Positions 54,596 through 63,846 of a stretch of DNA of 64,000 bases are shown in pieces. This DNA is from Actinopolymorpha pittospori. GTDB taxonomy: Bacteria; Actinomycetota; Actinomycetes; Propionibacteriales; Actinopolymorphaceae. The notes beneath the pieces were generated by a model. The model did not search any database. It had not been told where the DNA came from and worked only from the letters and a program-made list of their open reading frames with translations. The position numbers and the translations under genes are program-made. The stretch spans positions 5,704,001-5,768,000 of the forward strand of contig NZ_JADBEM010000001.1 of the NCBI RefSeq assembly GCF_014873875.1, in the 5' to 3' direction. How positions within the stretch are numbered: the stretch's first letter is position 1; each line of letters starts with the position of its first letter.

Positions 54596-55312
54596 CTACT
54601 CCGTCTCGGTGAGGGTGAGGGAGCGCAGCCGCTCGCCCGCGAACCACGTCGCCACCACGATCGTCAACGCGAGCAGGATGACACCTGTCCCGAGCCCGAC
54701 CGCCGCCTCGATGCTGTCCCTGGAGATCAGGGTGTCGGCGACCGCGAGCGCCCACTGCTGGATGCTGAGGACCTGCGCACCGGGGACGAACCCGCCGACC
54801 AGGCTCTCCCAGATCAGCGCGTAGATGAGGCCGAAGACGACGGCGTGCTTGGTGACCACGGCCAGCATCAGGAAGACCGCGCTGTAGGCGAGTCCGGCAA
54901 CGGCGGCGGCCACCGCGAAGGCGACCGCGACCCCGTCGTCGAACCCAGACATGATCACCCCGGCGATCAGCGTGGGCACGGCGGCGAACACCACCAGGCA
55001 TCCCACCGACACCGCGAGCTTCGTCAGGATGATCGTCGGGCGCGGCATCGGCTTGGCGAGTACGTAGATGATCGAGCCGTCGTCGATCTCCGGCCCGATC
55101 ACGCCCGTCCCGGCGATGAGGCCGAGCAGCGGCACGATGGTGCCGAGCGCGAACGTCTGGAGAAGCGTCGTACCGACCTGGAGGCTCGGGCCCGTCACGA
55201 GCCGCAGCAGGACCGCGAGCAGGACCAGCACCGCCGGTAGGACGAACAGCAGGAGTACGCGTCGCTTCCCGAGCAGGGTGCTGGTGGTGAGCCGGGCGAT
55301 GGTGGCGTTCAT
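54596..55312 (-). CDS. ABC transporter permease, ABC-2 type (last gene of the operon)
   Basis: This 238-residue integral membrane protein has six predicted spans. It is the membrane partner of the ATPase at 55353-56270. Pieces such as GPEIDDGSIIYVLAKPMPRPTIILTKLAVS near residue 75-105 match the NosY/ABC-2 group, where this loop lies before helix 3. The ATG at 55312 follows the ATPase gene by 40 bases; a direct repeat of TCTCATCTCGGCGGG fills that gap. Substrate and direction (export is more usual for ABC-2) are unknown. Confidence 0.87.
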   Translation of the reverse strand: MNATIARLTTSTLLGKRRVLLLFVLPAVLVLLAVLLRLVTGPSLQVGTTLLQTFALGTIVPLLGLIAGTGVIGPEIDDGSIIYVLAKPMPRPTIILTKLAVSVGCLVVFAAVPTLIAGVIMSGFDDGVAVAFAVAAAVAGLAYSAVFLMLAVVTKHAVVFGLIYALIWESLVGGFVPGAQVLSIQQWALAVADTLISRDSIEAAVGLGTGVILLALTIVVATWFAGERLRSLTLTETE

Positions 55313-55352
55313 TGGACTCTCATCTCGGCGGGGTCTCTCATCTCGGCGGGCC

Positions 55353-56270
55353 TCACGCGGTGATGAGGTAGGAGAAGACGCTCTCGAGGGACTCGTCGGA
55401 CGGCGAGATCTCGTAGAGCCGGACACCGGCGGCGCGGGCCACCTGCGGCACGAGCCAGGTGAAGCGGGCGAAGTCGACCGCCTGCACGCGCAGGCAGCGC
55501 TCCCGGGCGTCGAGTTCGACGCCCGCGGAGGATCCGTCGGCGATGAGCGCCGACGCGAGCTTGCGGTCGTCACTGGAGCGGATGACGTACTGGTGCGGCC
55601 GGTCGATCATCAGCCGGCGGATCTCCCGGAAGTCGCCGGAGGCGGCATGCCGTCCGGCCACCACGACCTCGATGTGGGAGGCGACCTGCTCGACCTCCTC
55701 GAGGATGTGGGAGCTGAACAGCACCGTGCGACCGGCCGCGCCCATCGCCCGCAGCAGGTCCATGAGGTGCAGCCGCTGGCGCGGGTCCATGCCGTTGAAC
55801 GGCTCGTCCAGCAGAAGCACGGACGGACGGTGAACCAGCGCGGTCGCCATCTTGATCCGTTGCTTCATGCCCTTGGAGTACGTGCCGACGGCGCGTTTCT
55901 GGGCCGACGCCATCTCGACCGTCGCGATCGCCTCTTTGGCGGCGGCCTCGGGGTCGGCGAGCCGGTGCAGTTTCGCGTTCGCGAGGACGAACTCCCAGCC
56001 GGTGAGGTTGTCGTAGAGGGCTTCGCGTTCGGGGACGAGTCCGATGTGGCGGTAGGCCGCCTGGTTGCGCCAGACCTTCTCCCCGTCCAGCGTGACAGTG
56101 CCCGCGGAGGGGGAGAGGAAGCCGCCCATCATGTGGATGAGGGTCGACTTGCCCGCTCCGTTGGGCCCGAGGAGCCCGGTGACGCCCGGCCCGATCGTCA
56201 TCGCGACGTCGTTGACCGCGACGACGTTGCCGTACCAACGAGAGACGTGGTCGAGACGTAGCACGCTCAT
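55353..56270 (-). CDS. ABC transporter ATP-binding protein
   Basis: This 305-residue ATPase drives one of the ABC-2-type permeases encoded beside it. Walker A is GLLGPNGAGKSTLIHMM near residue 33-49, signature YSKGMKQRIKMATALV near 130-145, Walker B SVLLLDEPFNGMDP, and H-loop VLFSSHILEEVEQV. A C-terminal regulatory extension of about 80 residues is typical of CcmA/YxlF-like subunits. It overlaps the upstream permease gene by four bases. Confidence 0.93.
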   Translation of the reverse strand: MSVLRLDHVSRWYGNVVAVNDVAMTIGPGVTGLLGPNGAGKSTLIHMMGGFLSPSAGTVTLDGEKVWRNQAAYRHIGLVPEREALYDNLTGWEFVLANAKLHRLADPEAAAKEAIATVEMASAQKRAVGTYSKGMKQRIKMATALVHRPSVLLLDEPFNGMDPRQRLHLMDLLRAMGAAGRTVLFSSHILEEVEQVASHIEVVVAGRHAASGDFREIRRLMIDRPHQYVIRSSDDRKLASALIADGSSAGVELDARERCLRVQAVDFARFTWLVPQVARAAGVRLYEISPSDESLESVFSYLITA

Positions 56271-57178
56271 GAGGCGGCCACCTTCCGGTAGCGGAGCAGC
56301 AGGAGACCGAAGGCGCCGACCACGACCACCGCGGTCACCAGCAGGTAGGCGACCGTGCCGAGCGCGCCGTCCGGCGGAGGTACGGCACCGGAGCTTTGGG
56401 CGCCGAGGGCGATCACCTGGACGCCGTCGACCAGCGTGACGGGGGAGAACAGTCCGGCGTAACCGGCCGCTCCCTGCTGGCCCTGCTCGCTGAGGATGAC
56501 GCCGACCAGGTTGGACCCGGCGTAGGAGACGGTGAGAACGGTGATGATGGCGGCCACGCCGAACCCGCGTCGCGTGGTGAGCGCGGCGATCACGGCCGCG
56601 ATGCCGGCGAGGATGAGAGCGAGGATGGCGATGCCGGCCAGTCCTTCGAGGAACCCCTTCGTCTGGGAGCCGAACGGGTACTTCGCGAGAAGTGCGCCGA
56701 CGTACATCAGCACCAGGGGCACAGCCATCAGGATGAACAGCGAGGCGACGAGCGCGCCGTACTTCGCGACCACGTAGTCGAGTCGGACGAGCGGCCGGGA
56801 GAAGTACAGCGTGATCGTGCGGAAGCGCAGGTCCCGGGAGAAGAGCTGGGGCGCCTGGGCGGCCGCGAAGATGCCGATGACCGCCTGGGTGAAGATGGCG
56901 TACCGCGTGTAGGGAACCAGCGGATTCTCGGGCTTGAGCGCGATCGTGACGGCGACGAGGATCCCCGCCGGCAACACCATGACCGCGCCGAGCAGGAACG
57001 GCAGGATCTTCGACTTCGCGGTGCGGCCGAGCCCGTAGGTCGAGCGCAGACTCTGGACGAACAGTGACCGCAGGATGTAGCCGCGGCTGAGTCGGGGTCC
57101 GTCGTAGCGCCGGTAGCCGATGTCGTGGATCACACCGGCCGGAGCGCCGTAGGACGCGACTTCAGGGGGTACCGACAC
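56267..57178 (-). CDS. ABC transporter permease, ABC-2 type (second gene of the operon)
   Basis: This 303-residue membrane protein has a cytoplasmic N-terminus of about 60 residues (VIHDIGYRRYDGPRLSRGYILRSLF) and six predicted spans. The segment FSRDLRFRTITLYFSRPLVRLDYVVAKY matches the conserved loop of its ABC-2 relatives. It starts at GTG 57178 after GGAGGAG, overlapping the first ATPase gene by 17 bases, and is coupled to the second ATPase by a four-base overlap. Confidence 0.88.
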   Translation of the reverse strand: MSVPPEVASYGAPAGVIHDIGYRRYDGPRLSRGYILRSLFVQSLRSTYGLGRTAKSKILPFLLGAVMVLPAGILVAVTIALKPENPLVPYTRYAIFTQAVIGIFAAAQAPQLFSRDLRFRTITLYFSRPLVRLDYVVAKYGALVASLFILMAVPLVLMYVGALLAKYPFGSQTKGFLEGLAGIAILALILAGIAAVIAALTTRRGFGVAAIITVLTVSYAGSNLVGVILSEQGQQGAAGYAGLFSPVTLVDGVQVIALGAQSSGAVPPPDGALGTVAYLLVTAVVVVGAFGLLLLRYRKVAAS

Positions 57179-58145
57179 GGTGCGCTCCTCCTTCGACCTG
57201 GCCACCGGTCTGGTGGGCCGCGGCGTCGTCCCGGAAAATCTCCTCGATGCGGTGCCGACGCTGTTCCATCCGCACCAGGCCGAGGTCGAGTTCGGCGGCG
57301 GTGTCGCGTACGACGTCGAAGGTCTCCTCACGGGCGATGTCGATCATCAACAGCCGCCCGTCAGGAACCACCCGGAACCCGCGGTCGGCGAGCGCCTGCC
57401 CCAGCCGGTCCCGGGCCGCCGTGAGGTTCGGGTCGGACTCGAATGACACGGCCTCCACGACCAGCACCTGGGTGGCGCGGGTGAAGTCGGCCGTCGAGGA
57501 GGCGCGCAGCAGCTTCCCGCCGTCGATGATCACCACCTGGTCGCAGATCCGCTCCAGCTCGCCGAGCAGGTGGGAGGTGACCAGGACGGAGATCTGGAAG
57601 TCCGTGCCGATCCGGCGGATGAGCCCGAGCATGTCGTCGCGGCCGGCCGGGTCGAGGCCGTTGGTCGGCTCGTCGAGGAAGACGAGTCGGGGGTCGTGGA
57701 CGAGAGCCTGCGCGAGCTTGACCCGCTGCCGCATGCCCGTCGAGTAGCCGCCGATCGGGCGGTAGCGCTCCTCGTAGAGGCCGACATGCCGCAGCGTGTC
57801 GGCCGTACGTTCACGTGCGCTCGCCGCCGGCAGGCCCGACATCCGGGCCATGTGGACGACGAACTCCGTCGCCGACATGTCTGGTGGCAGGCAGTCGTGC
57901 TCGGGCATGTAACCCACTCGGTCCCGGATCGCCGGGCCCTGCGTCGCGACGTCGAGGTCGAGGACCGTCGCGTCGCCAGCAGTGGCCGGCTGCAGGCCGA
58001 GCAGGATCTTGATCAGGGTCGACTTGCCGGCGCCGTTGGCACCGACGAGCCCCGTCACACCGGGACCGACGTCGACCGTCAACTGGTCGAGCGCGGTGAC
58101 GCTCGGGAACCTCTTCGTGAGGCCATGGATCGAGATCACGGACAC
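57162..58145 (-). CDS. ABC transporter ATP-binding protein (first gene of the operon)
   Basis: This 327-residue ATPase has Walker A GLVGANGAGKSTLIKILL near 32-49, signature YSTGMRQRVKLAQALV, Walker B LVFLDEPTNGLDP and H-loop VLVTSHLLGELERI. A C-terminal regulatory extension follows. It leads the order ATPase, permease, ATPase, permease, so the operon probably encodes two heteromeric exporters or one with two pairs. The start is a GTG six bases after a TAGCGT box, without a ribosome site. Confidence 0.93.
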   Translation of the reverse strand: MSVISIHGLTKRFPSVTALDQLTVDVGPGVTGLVGANGAGKSTLIKILLGLQPATAGDATVLDLDVATQGPAIRDRVGYMPEHDCLPPDMSATEFVVHMARMSGLPAASARERTADTLRHVGLYEERYRPIGGYSTGMRQRVKLAQALVHDPRLVFLDEPTNGLDPAGRDDMLGLIRRIGTDFQISVLVTSHLLGELERICDQVVIIDGGKLLRASSTADFTRATQVLVVEAVSFESDPNLTAARDRLGQALADRGFRVVPDGRLLMIDIAREETFDVVRDTAAELDLGLVRMEQRRHRIEEIFRDDAAAHQTGGQVEGGAHRVGTP

Positions 58146-58157
58146 GAGACGACGCTA
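58143..58157 (-). promoter_or_regulatory. -10 box and leaderless start of the four-gene ABC operon
   Basis: Minus strand: TAGCGT (58152-58157), CGTCTC, then GTG at 58145. Same box and spacing as the SNF2 gene, and the same CGTCTC spacer as the degV gene. Confidence 0.6.
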
Positions 58158-58261
58158 GTGCCCCGGAGGCTTCGTGCCGTCCGACTCGCGGACGAACCTT
58201 CGGATGCCTTTCCCCTACGGGCTTGCCGGAGGGCGGCCGGGGTCGACCCTCAGCCGACCCC

Positions 58262-59218
58262 TCAGCCGACCCAGCCCCGGCGGACCGCGAGCCAGGACAG
58301 CGTGGCCTCGGCGTACCATGCCTGGTGGGCACGCAGGTAGGGCGATCCCGCCGTCTTCGGTTGCAGCGACTCGCGGGTGAAGTACCCGCTCAGTCCGGCG
58401 AGTACGGCGTCGACCGCATCGGCGTCGGCGCTCTCGCCCAGCGGGTGGGCGGCGAGGAGGGCGTCCGCGTCGTACCCGTCCCCTCGTACGGAGATCAGCA
58501 GTGTCACCAGGTCGAGCCAGGCCGGTCCACGACTCGGCCAGTTCCAGTCGCAGAACCACACGGTGCCGTCGTCACCGACGAGGACGTTGTCGTCACGGAG
58601 GTCACAGTGGACGACCGCCTCCCCGCGAAGCGCGTCGGGTGCGCTCTTCTCCAGGGCGGCGAGTTCGAAGACCTGCTGGTTGGGCGTTCCTCCGTTGTCG
58701 CGCAGCAGGTCCCGCCAGTAGCCGAAGTCCTGGACCAGCCAGTCCCGCGCCTCCGGGAGGAGCAGCCCGGCAGGTGCGGGGGTCAACGTCTCGGCCAGTG
58801 AGGTGAGCGCGGTGAGGACGTCGGTGAGCTCACGTGGCTGCCAGGGCCGGACCGGCGGGTGGCCGGGTACGTCGTCGAAGCACAGCACCACCCACTCCAA
58901 CTCCTCCAGGGTCCAGCGCAACCGAGGTGCCGGCACCGCCGCCGGAAGCTTCGCGGCGGTGCGTGCCTCGGCGGCGTAGGAGTCGGCGATCGCCGGACTC
59001 ATCCGCGTCGACACCGCCTTGACGAACGCGCGTTCACCTGTGGCGTAGACCAGCCGGGACGCGAATCCCGGTGTGAAGCCCGAGTCCTGGCTCGCCGCCG
59101 CGACGACCGTGCCGCCCAGGCGTTCCTGGATCCGCTCCCGGAGCCGCTCGGGCAGGTCGGTCCAGTGCGGCCGGACAGCGGTGGCGCCGTAGGGCACCGG
59201 TGGGCGAGGTGCGCTCAT
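58262..59218 (-). CDS. APH-family kinase with HCD catalytic motif
   Basis: This 318-residue kinase-fold protein has a catalytic loop VVHCDLRDDNVLV where the usual His-Gly-Asp is His-Cys-Asp; the Asp and Asn remain. The metal-binding segment is VWFCDWNWPSRGPAWLDLV. It is a paralogue of the product of 60509-61528: both begin with a segment of the type GTVVAAASQDSGFTPGFASRLV and share the WPSRGPAW/WAAKGAGW element. The ATG follows a CAGGAT box by six bases. Phosphorylation of a small molecule is likely; nothing shows which. Confidence 0.84.
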   Translation of the reverse strand: MSAPRPPVPYGATAVRPHWTDLPERLRERIQERLGGTVVAAASQDSGFTPGFASRLVYATGERAFVKAVSTRMSPAIADSYAAEARTAAKLPAAVPAPRLRWTLEELEWVVLCFDDVPGHPPVRPWQPRELTDVLTALTSLAETLTPAPAGLLLPEARDWLVQDFGYWRDLLRDNGGTPNQQVFELAALEKSAPDALRGEAVVHCDLRDDNVLVGDDGTVWFCDWNWPSRGPAWLDLVTLLISVRGDGYDADALLAAHPLGESADADAVDAVLAGLSGYFTRESLQPKTAGSPYLRAHQAWYAEATLSWLAVRRGWVG

Positions 59219-59272
59219 CCGGCGATCCTGGCAGTTCGGCTCGCCTGGTGTCGCGGCTGGGTGCGGGGCGGC

Positions 59273-60244
59273 CTACATCGCGGCCGCGGTCACACCGGGG
59301 GCGGTCGGCCCCGCCAGCAGCCGGAACGAGCCCGCCGCTCCCGGGGTGACCTCGGCGATCCCGGTCTGCCGGTCCGGCCCGGTGAAGGCGAAGCGCAGGC
59401 CGGTCGGCGTCCACGCCGCGGCGCCGCCGAGATGGCCGGGAGGAAGTGGCAGCGTCACGACGGTGTTGGTGTGGCGGCGGTAGATGAGCAGGTGCGACCG
59501 GCCTCCGCCGTCCGCCCGGACGGCGACCTGCTCGCCGGTCACGTCCGCGGCCAGGGGCCACGGGTTGTGTGGACCGTTGAGGTCGGCGGGCCACTGGACC
59601 GGCCCACCGGGGGTCGCCGCCCAACCGACCCGCCCACCGTCGTCCGCCACCACGAACAGCCCCGCGGACGGGACGGCGAAGAGCAGCCGCAGGCTCGGGT
59701 TCTCTGGCCACAGAGCTTCCAGGACGCCGGTCTCCAGGTCGATCGCGACACAGGTGAGACGCCCCTCGTGGGCACGGTTGACGGCGAGCCGATGGCCAGC
59801 CGGGTCCAGCCACGTCCCGCCGATGACCAGGCCGGGGACGGTGCGGACGGGTCGCGGTACGGCGTCGCCCGGGCCGAGTTGCCACAGCGTCGAGGACGGG
59901 TCGGACCGGGTGGTGATCGCCATGGCCAGCGCGTCGTGGGACGGGTGCGGGAGTAGCTGCAGGCCGAGTGCGGGCAGGGTGGCGAGCCGTCGTGCCGGCT
60001 CGTCGGGACGGCCCAGGATGATCTCGTGCCGGTCCGGCCCGACGTGGTGAAGAAGGACGCCGCCGTCGTCGAGGGGCAGCGTCTGCGCCTGCGGACCGGC
60101 GGGTGCCAGGCCGGGAACGGGCCGCGGTGGCTCCGCCGGATCCAGCGGCCAGTGCTCGACGTGCCACCTCGTGGGCTCGGTGGCGGCGAGGCAGGCGGCG
60201 TAGGTGCCTCGGGGACTGAACCGGAACCCGGTGCGGGTCAGCAT
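59273..60244 (-). CDS. Beta-propeller-like protein of unknown function
   Basis: This 323-residue protein is built of repeated four-stranded units (for example LRLLFAVPSAGLFVVADDGGRVGWAA and ADVTGEQVAVRADGGGRSHLLIYRR) like a TolB or WD40 propeller, or the propeller half of an S9 peptidase, but the peptidase domain is absent. No signal peptide is present, so it is probably cytoplasmic. It lies between two APH-like kinase genes on the same strand, which suggests but does not prove a shared role. GAGG is 10 bases before the ATG. Confidence 0.75.
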   Translation of the reverse strand: MLTRTGFRFSPRGTYAACLAATEPTRWHVEHWPLDPAEPPRPVPGLAPAGPQAQTLPLDDGGVLLHHVGPDRHEIILGRPDEPARRLATLPALGLQLLPHPSHDALAMAITTRSDPSSTLWQLGPGDAVPRPVRTVPGLVIGGTWLDPAGHRLAVNRAHEGRLTCVAIDLETGVLEALWPENPSLRLLFAVPSAGLFVVADDGGRVGWAATPGGPVQWPADLNGPHNPWPLAADVTGEQVAVRADGGGRSHLLIYRRHTNTVVTLPLPPGHLGGAAAWTPTGLRFAFTGPDRQTGIAEVTPGAAGSFRLLAGPTAPGVTAAAM

Positions 60245-60508
60245 GGTCGCGACCGCCTCACCGGTATCGACGAATCCCGTCGCTCCTGCGCGGGTGCGCC
60301 CCGCCGTCGGATCTTCGGCCTTCCCCCCACGAGTCCCCCCTTGCGCCGATGTGCACGTTCTGTACGCCTACCACTACCAATCGCGCACACCGGGGGCAAG
60401 TGTCGCGAGCGGATCGAGACCAGATCACAACCCATCGGCTGCCGTGAGCCACGGCAGTGCCCCTGGTCGCTCCTGTCTCTGCAACCACCCGCGATGCCGG
60501 TTGGCCAC

Positions 60509-61528
60509 TCAGCCGCGCCGCCGGCGCAACCAGGCCAGTAGCGCGTCCGCGGTCGTCCGCTGGTAGGTCCGCAGGGTGGGGAGGCCCGGGGGAGCCGGCT
60601 GCCGCGATCGCTCGGTGAGCATGCCGGTCACCGCCTCGACGAGGGTGGTCACGTCGTCGGGATCGACGTCGCCGGTGAGCGGGTGTCGCGCCAGCAGGGC
60701 GTCGACGTCCACGGTCGTACCGCTGGTCACCAGGTCGAGGCAGGTGATCGCGGTGTCGACCCAGCCGGCGCCCTTCGCGGCCCAGGCCCAGTCGACGAAC
60801 ACCACCCGCCCCGCGTCTGTGATGAGGAGGTTGTCGGCCCGGATGTCCCAGTGGACGAGCGACTCACCGGACACGAGCAGGCGTGCGCGTTCGCCGCTCG
60901 TGGCGAGCCGGTCCAGGTGTGCGAGCGCCCACGGGTCGAGGTCGTCGGGCGGCGCCTTCGACAGGGTCGCCCAGCCGCCGCTGAAGGTGCTGTTGTCCTC
61001 CAGCCGGGGTGCGTCCGGCCAGGGCGTGGGGGTGAGCGCGGAGGTGAGCTCGGCGAGGGCACCGAGCACGAGGTCGACGTCCTCGTCGACCCAGGGGTGC
61101 GGGGGCTCCCGCCCGTCGACGTCCTCCAGCAGGAGGGCGATCCAGTCGCCGTCGTCGTACGTCGCGTAGACGCGGGGCAGCCATGGCAGCTCCGGCAACG
61201 CCCGCATCGCCGCCACCTCGGCGCGCAGGATGCGTGGGCTGTCGGGGTTGAGCGCGGAACCCACCGCCTTCACGAACGCGCGCCGGCCACCAGCGGTGAC
61301 CAGCCGGGCGGCCGGCCCGGGTGAGAAGCCACCGCTCTGGGAGACGGCCGAGACCACCGAGGAGCCGAGCTCGCGCTCGACCCAGCCGCGGACCACGTGG
61401 GGGAGCGCGTCGTAGGGCAGTCGCACCCCCGCGGCGCGGGTTCCGGTCCTCGCCGTCGCGCTGGGCGCGGTCGCCGCCGCCGGTGTGCCGGATGTGGACG
61501 CGATGCTCGTGGGTGGCCGGCTGTTCAT
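60509..61528 (-). CDS. APH-family kinase with HWD catalytic motif
   Basis: This 339-residue paralogue of the product of 58262-59218 has a catalytic loop LVHWDIRADNLLI, with Trp in place of the usual Gly between His and Asp, and a metal-binding segment VVFVDWAWAAKGAGWVDTAI. A low-complexity Ala/Thr-rich N-terminal stretch of about 35 residues precedes the kinase fold. The ATG follows a CAGGAT box by six bases, as in its paralogue. The Gly-to-Trp and Gly-to-Cys changes in the two may reflect a different substrate from classic APH enzymes. Function unknown. Confidence 0.84.
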   Translation of the reverse strand: MNSRPPTSIASTSGTPAAATAPSATARTGTRAAGVRLPYDALPHVVRGWVERELGSSVVSAVSQSGGFSPGPAARLVTAGGRRAFVKAVGSALNPDSPRILRAEVAAMRALPELPWLPRVYATYDDGDWIALLLEDVDGREPPHPWVDEDVDLVLGALAELTSALTPTPWPDAPRLEDNSTFSGGWATLSKAPPDDLDPWALAHLDRLATSGERARLLVSGESLVHWDIRADNLLITDAGRVVFVDWAWAAKGAGWVDTAITCLDLVTSGTTVDVDALLARHPLTGDVDPDDVTTLVEAVTGMLTERSRQPAPPGLPTLRTYQRTTADALLAWLRRRRG

Positions 61529-61804
61529 GCGGAGATCCTGTCCACCGCCGGGTGGAGGGGCAACGTGTTTACGCTGGCGGAGGGGGCCGCCGAAGGCGCG
61601 GTCCGGGGCGAGCGCCCGCGCGGTCGTCCCCGAGCCACGTCAGTACCGGCGAGACCAGGCGACACCCGGCGAGACCCGGCGATTCGGGCGATCCGGACAG
61701 CGCGTCGGCCAGAACGGCGTACGTCCAGATCGGTCAGCAGATCAGGTAGCGCCAGCGCGTGGGATGATGAACCACGTTCCCCCACCGAAGCGAATGGACC
61801 GTCC

Positions 61805-63664
61805 GTGCCCGTACCAGCGTCCGTGCCGCAGCCCGGCCAGACCGATCCGGCGATGATCCGGAACTTCTGCATCATCGCCCACATCGATCACGGCAAGTCG
61901 ACGCTCGCCGACCGCATGCTCCAGCTCACCGGAGTGGTCGACGAGCGGGCGATGCGTGCGCAGTACCTCGACCGGATGGACATCGAGCGCGAGCGCGGCA
62001 TCACCATCAAGAGCCAGGCCGTACGCCTGCCGTTCGAGGCGACCGCCGGCGCGGGTGCAGGTTCGGCCTACATCCTCAACCTCATCGACACTCCGGGTCA
62101 CGTCGACTTCACCTACGAGGTGTCGCGTTCGCTGGCGGCGTGTGAGGGCGCGATCCTGCTGGTGGACGCCGCGCAGGGAATCGAGGCGCAGACCCTCGCC
62201 AACCTCTACCTCGCGCTCGACGCCGACCTGCACATCATCCCGGTGCTCAACAAGATCGACCTGCCGTCCGCGCAGCCGGAGAAGTACGCCGCGGAGCTCG
62301 CCCGGATCATCGGCTGCGAGGAGAGCGACGTGCTGCGGGTCTCCGCCAAGACCGGCGAGGGCGTGGAGCACCTCCTCAACGAGATCATCGCGCAGGTCCC
62401 ACCACCCGAGGGCGATCCCGACGCGGCGCCGCGGGCGCTGATCTTCGACTCCGTCTACGACACCTACCGCGGCGTCGTCACCTACATCCGCGTCGTCGAC
62501 GGCAACATCGGCAACCGGCAGCGGGTGCTCATGATGTCGACGAAGGCTTCCCACGAAACGCTCGAGGTCGGGGTCATCTCGCCCGAGCCCGCCCGGTCCG
62601 ACTCGCTCGGCGTCGGTGAGGTCGGCTACATCATCACCGGCGTCAAGGAGGTCCGGCAGTCACGCGTCGGTGACACCGTGACGCTCTCCGCAAACGCCGC
62701 CACCGTCCCACTCGCCGGCTACCGCCATCCCAACCCGATGGTCTACGCCGGTCTCTATCCACTCGACGGCGACGACTACCCCGACCTGCGCGAGGCACTC
62801 GACAAGCTACAGCTCAACGACGCCGCGCTGCTGTACGAGCCGGAGACCTCCGGTGCGCTCGGGTTCGGGTTCCGCTGCGGATTCCTCGGACTGCTGCACA
62901 TGGAGATCGTCCGCGAGCGCCTGGAGCGGGAGTTCAACCTCGACCTCATCTCCACCGCGCCCAACGTCGTCTACCGCGTGGTGATGGAGGACGCCAGCGA
63001 GGTCGTCGTCACCAACCCGAGTGAGTTCCCGCACGGCAAGATCGCCGAGGTGTACGAGCCTGTCGTACGCGCCACGATCCTGACCCCGGCCGACTTCATC
63101 GGCGCGGTGATGGAGCTGTGCCAGTCCCGGCGCGGACAGCTGCAGGGCATGGACTACCTGTCCGAGGATCGCGTCGAGATGCGCTACACGCTGCCGCTCG
63201 CGGAGATCGTCTTCGACTTCTTCGACGCGCTGAAGAGCCGCACCCGCGGGTACGCCTCCCTCGACTACGAACCCACCGGCGAACAGGTCGCCGACCTCGT
63301 GAAGGTCGACATCCTGCTCCACGGCGACCCCGTCGACGCGTTCAGCGCGATCGTGCACAAGGACAAGGCCTATTCCTACGGCGTCTCGATGGCGCAGAAG
63401 CTCAAGGAGCTCATTCCTCGGCAGCAGTTCGAGGTGCCCATCCAGGCCGCCATCGGCTCGCGGATCATCGCCCGGGAAAGCATCCGCGCCATCCGTAAGG
63501 ACGTCCTCGCCAAGTGCTACGGCGGTGACATCACCCGAAAGCGCAAGCTGCTCGAGAAGCAGAAGGAAGGTAAGAAGCGGATGAAGATGGTCGGCCGCGT
63601 CGAGGTGCCGCAGGAGGCGTTCATCGCCGCGTTGTCGACCACCGAGGCAAGTGGGAAGAAGTAG
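61805..63664 (+). CDS. lepA: Elongation factor 4 (LepA)
   Basis: This 619-residue translational GTPase acts on the ribosome and contributes to 30S biogenesis and to recovery under stress. G1 is HIDHGKST near residues 26-33, G2 region RGITIKS, G3 DTPGH, G4 NKID. EF-G-like domains and the LepA-specific C-terminal domain ending KEGKKRMKMVGRVEVPQEAFIAAL follow. The GTG at 61805 gives the usual actinobacterial N-terminus before IRNFCIIAHIDHGK; the open frame extends upstream without other support. It ends the conserved holA-rpsT-lepA block, here interrupted by the ABC operon and kinases. Confidence 0.97.
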   Translation: MPVPASVPQPGQTDPAMIRNFCIIAHIDHGKSTLADRMLQLTGVVDERAMRAQYLDRMDIERERGITIKSQAVRLPFEATAGAGAGSAYILNLIDTPGHVDFTYEVSRSLAACEGAILLVDAAQGIEAQTLANLYLALDADLHIIPVLNKIDLPSAQPEKYAAELARIIGCEESDVLRVSAKTGEGVEHLLNEIIAQVPPPEGDPDAAPRALIFDSVYDTYRGVVTYIRVVDGNIGNRQRVLMMSTKASHETLEVGVISPEPARSDSLGVGEVGYIITGVKEVRQSRVGDTVTLSANAATVPLAGYRHPNPMVYAGLYPLDGDDYPDLREALDKLQLNDAALLYEPETSGALGFGFRCGFLGLLHMEIVRERLEREFNLDLISTAPNVVYRVVMEDASEVVVTNPSEFPHGKIAEVYEPVVRATILTPADFIGAVMELCQSRRGQLQGMDYLSEDRVEMRYTLPLAEIVFDFFDALKSRTRGYASLDYEPTGEQVADLVKVDILLHGDPVDAFSAIVHKDKAYSYGVSMAQKLKELIPRQQFEVPIQAAIGSRIIARESIRAIRKDVLAKCYGGDITRKRKLLEKQKEGKKRMKMVGRVEVPQEAFIAALSTTEASGKK

Positions 63665-63789
63665 CCCGCCCGGCCCTGCCCCTGCCGGCGACCAGCATCG
63701 GTCCAGTCGCTACCGCCACACAGGCGGAAAGAGGGCATTGTCCCGTCCTGCCTGCGCGAATGACTTCACACTCATTACGGTAGAAGTTG

Positions 63790-63807
63790 GGCCGGTGTTT
63801 ACCGGCC
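63790..63807 (+). other. Short hairpin upstream of the acyl-CoA ligase gene
   Basis: GGCCGGT pairs with ACCGGCC around GTTT, 40 bases before the next start codon, in its presumed leader or promoter region. A role in regulation or as a lepA terminator is possible; neither is shown. Confidence 0.4.
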
Positions 63808-63846
63808 GTCGCCGTTGGCTGTAGCTCCTTGAGGTGGAGGCTCGCG

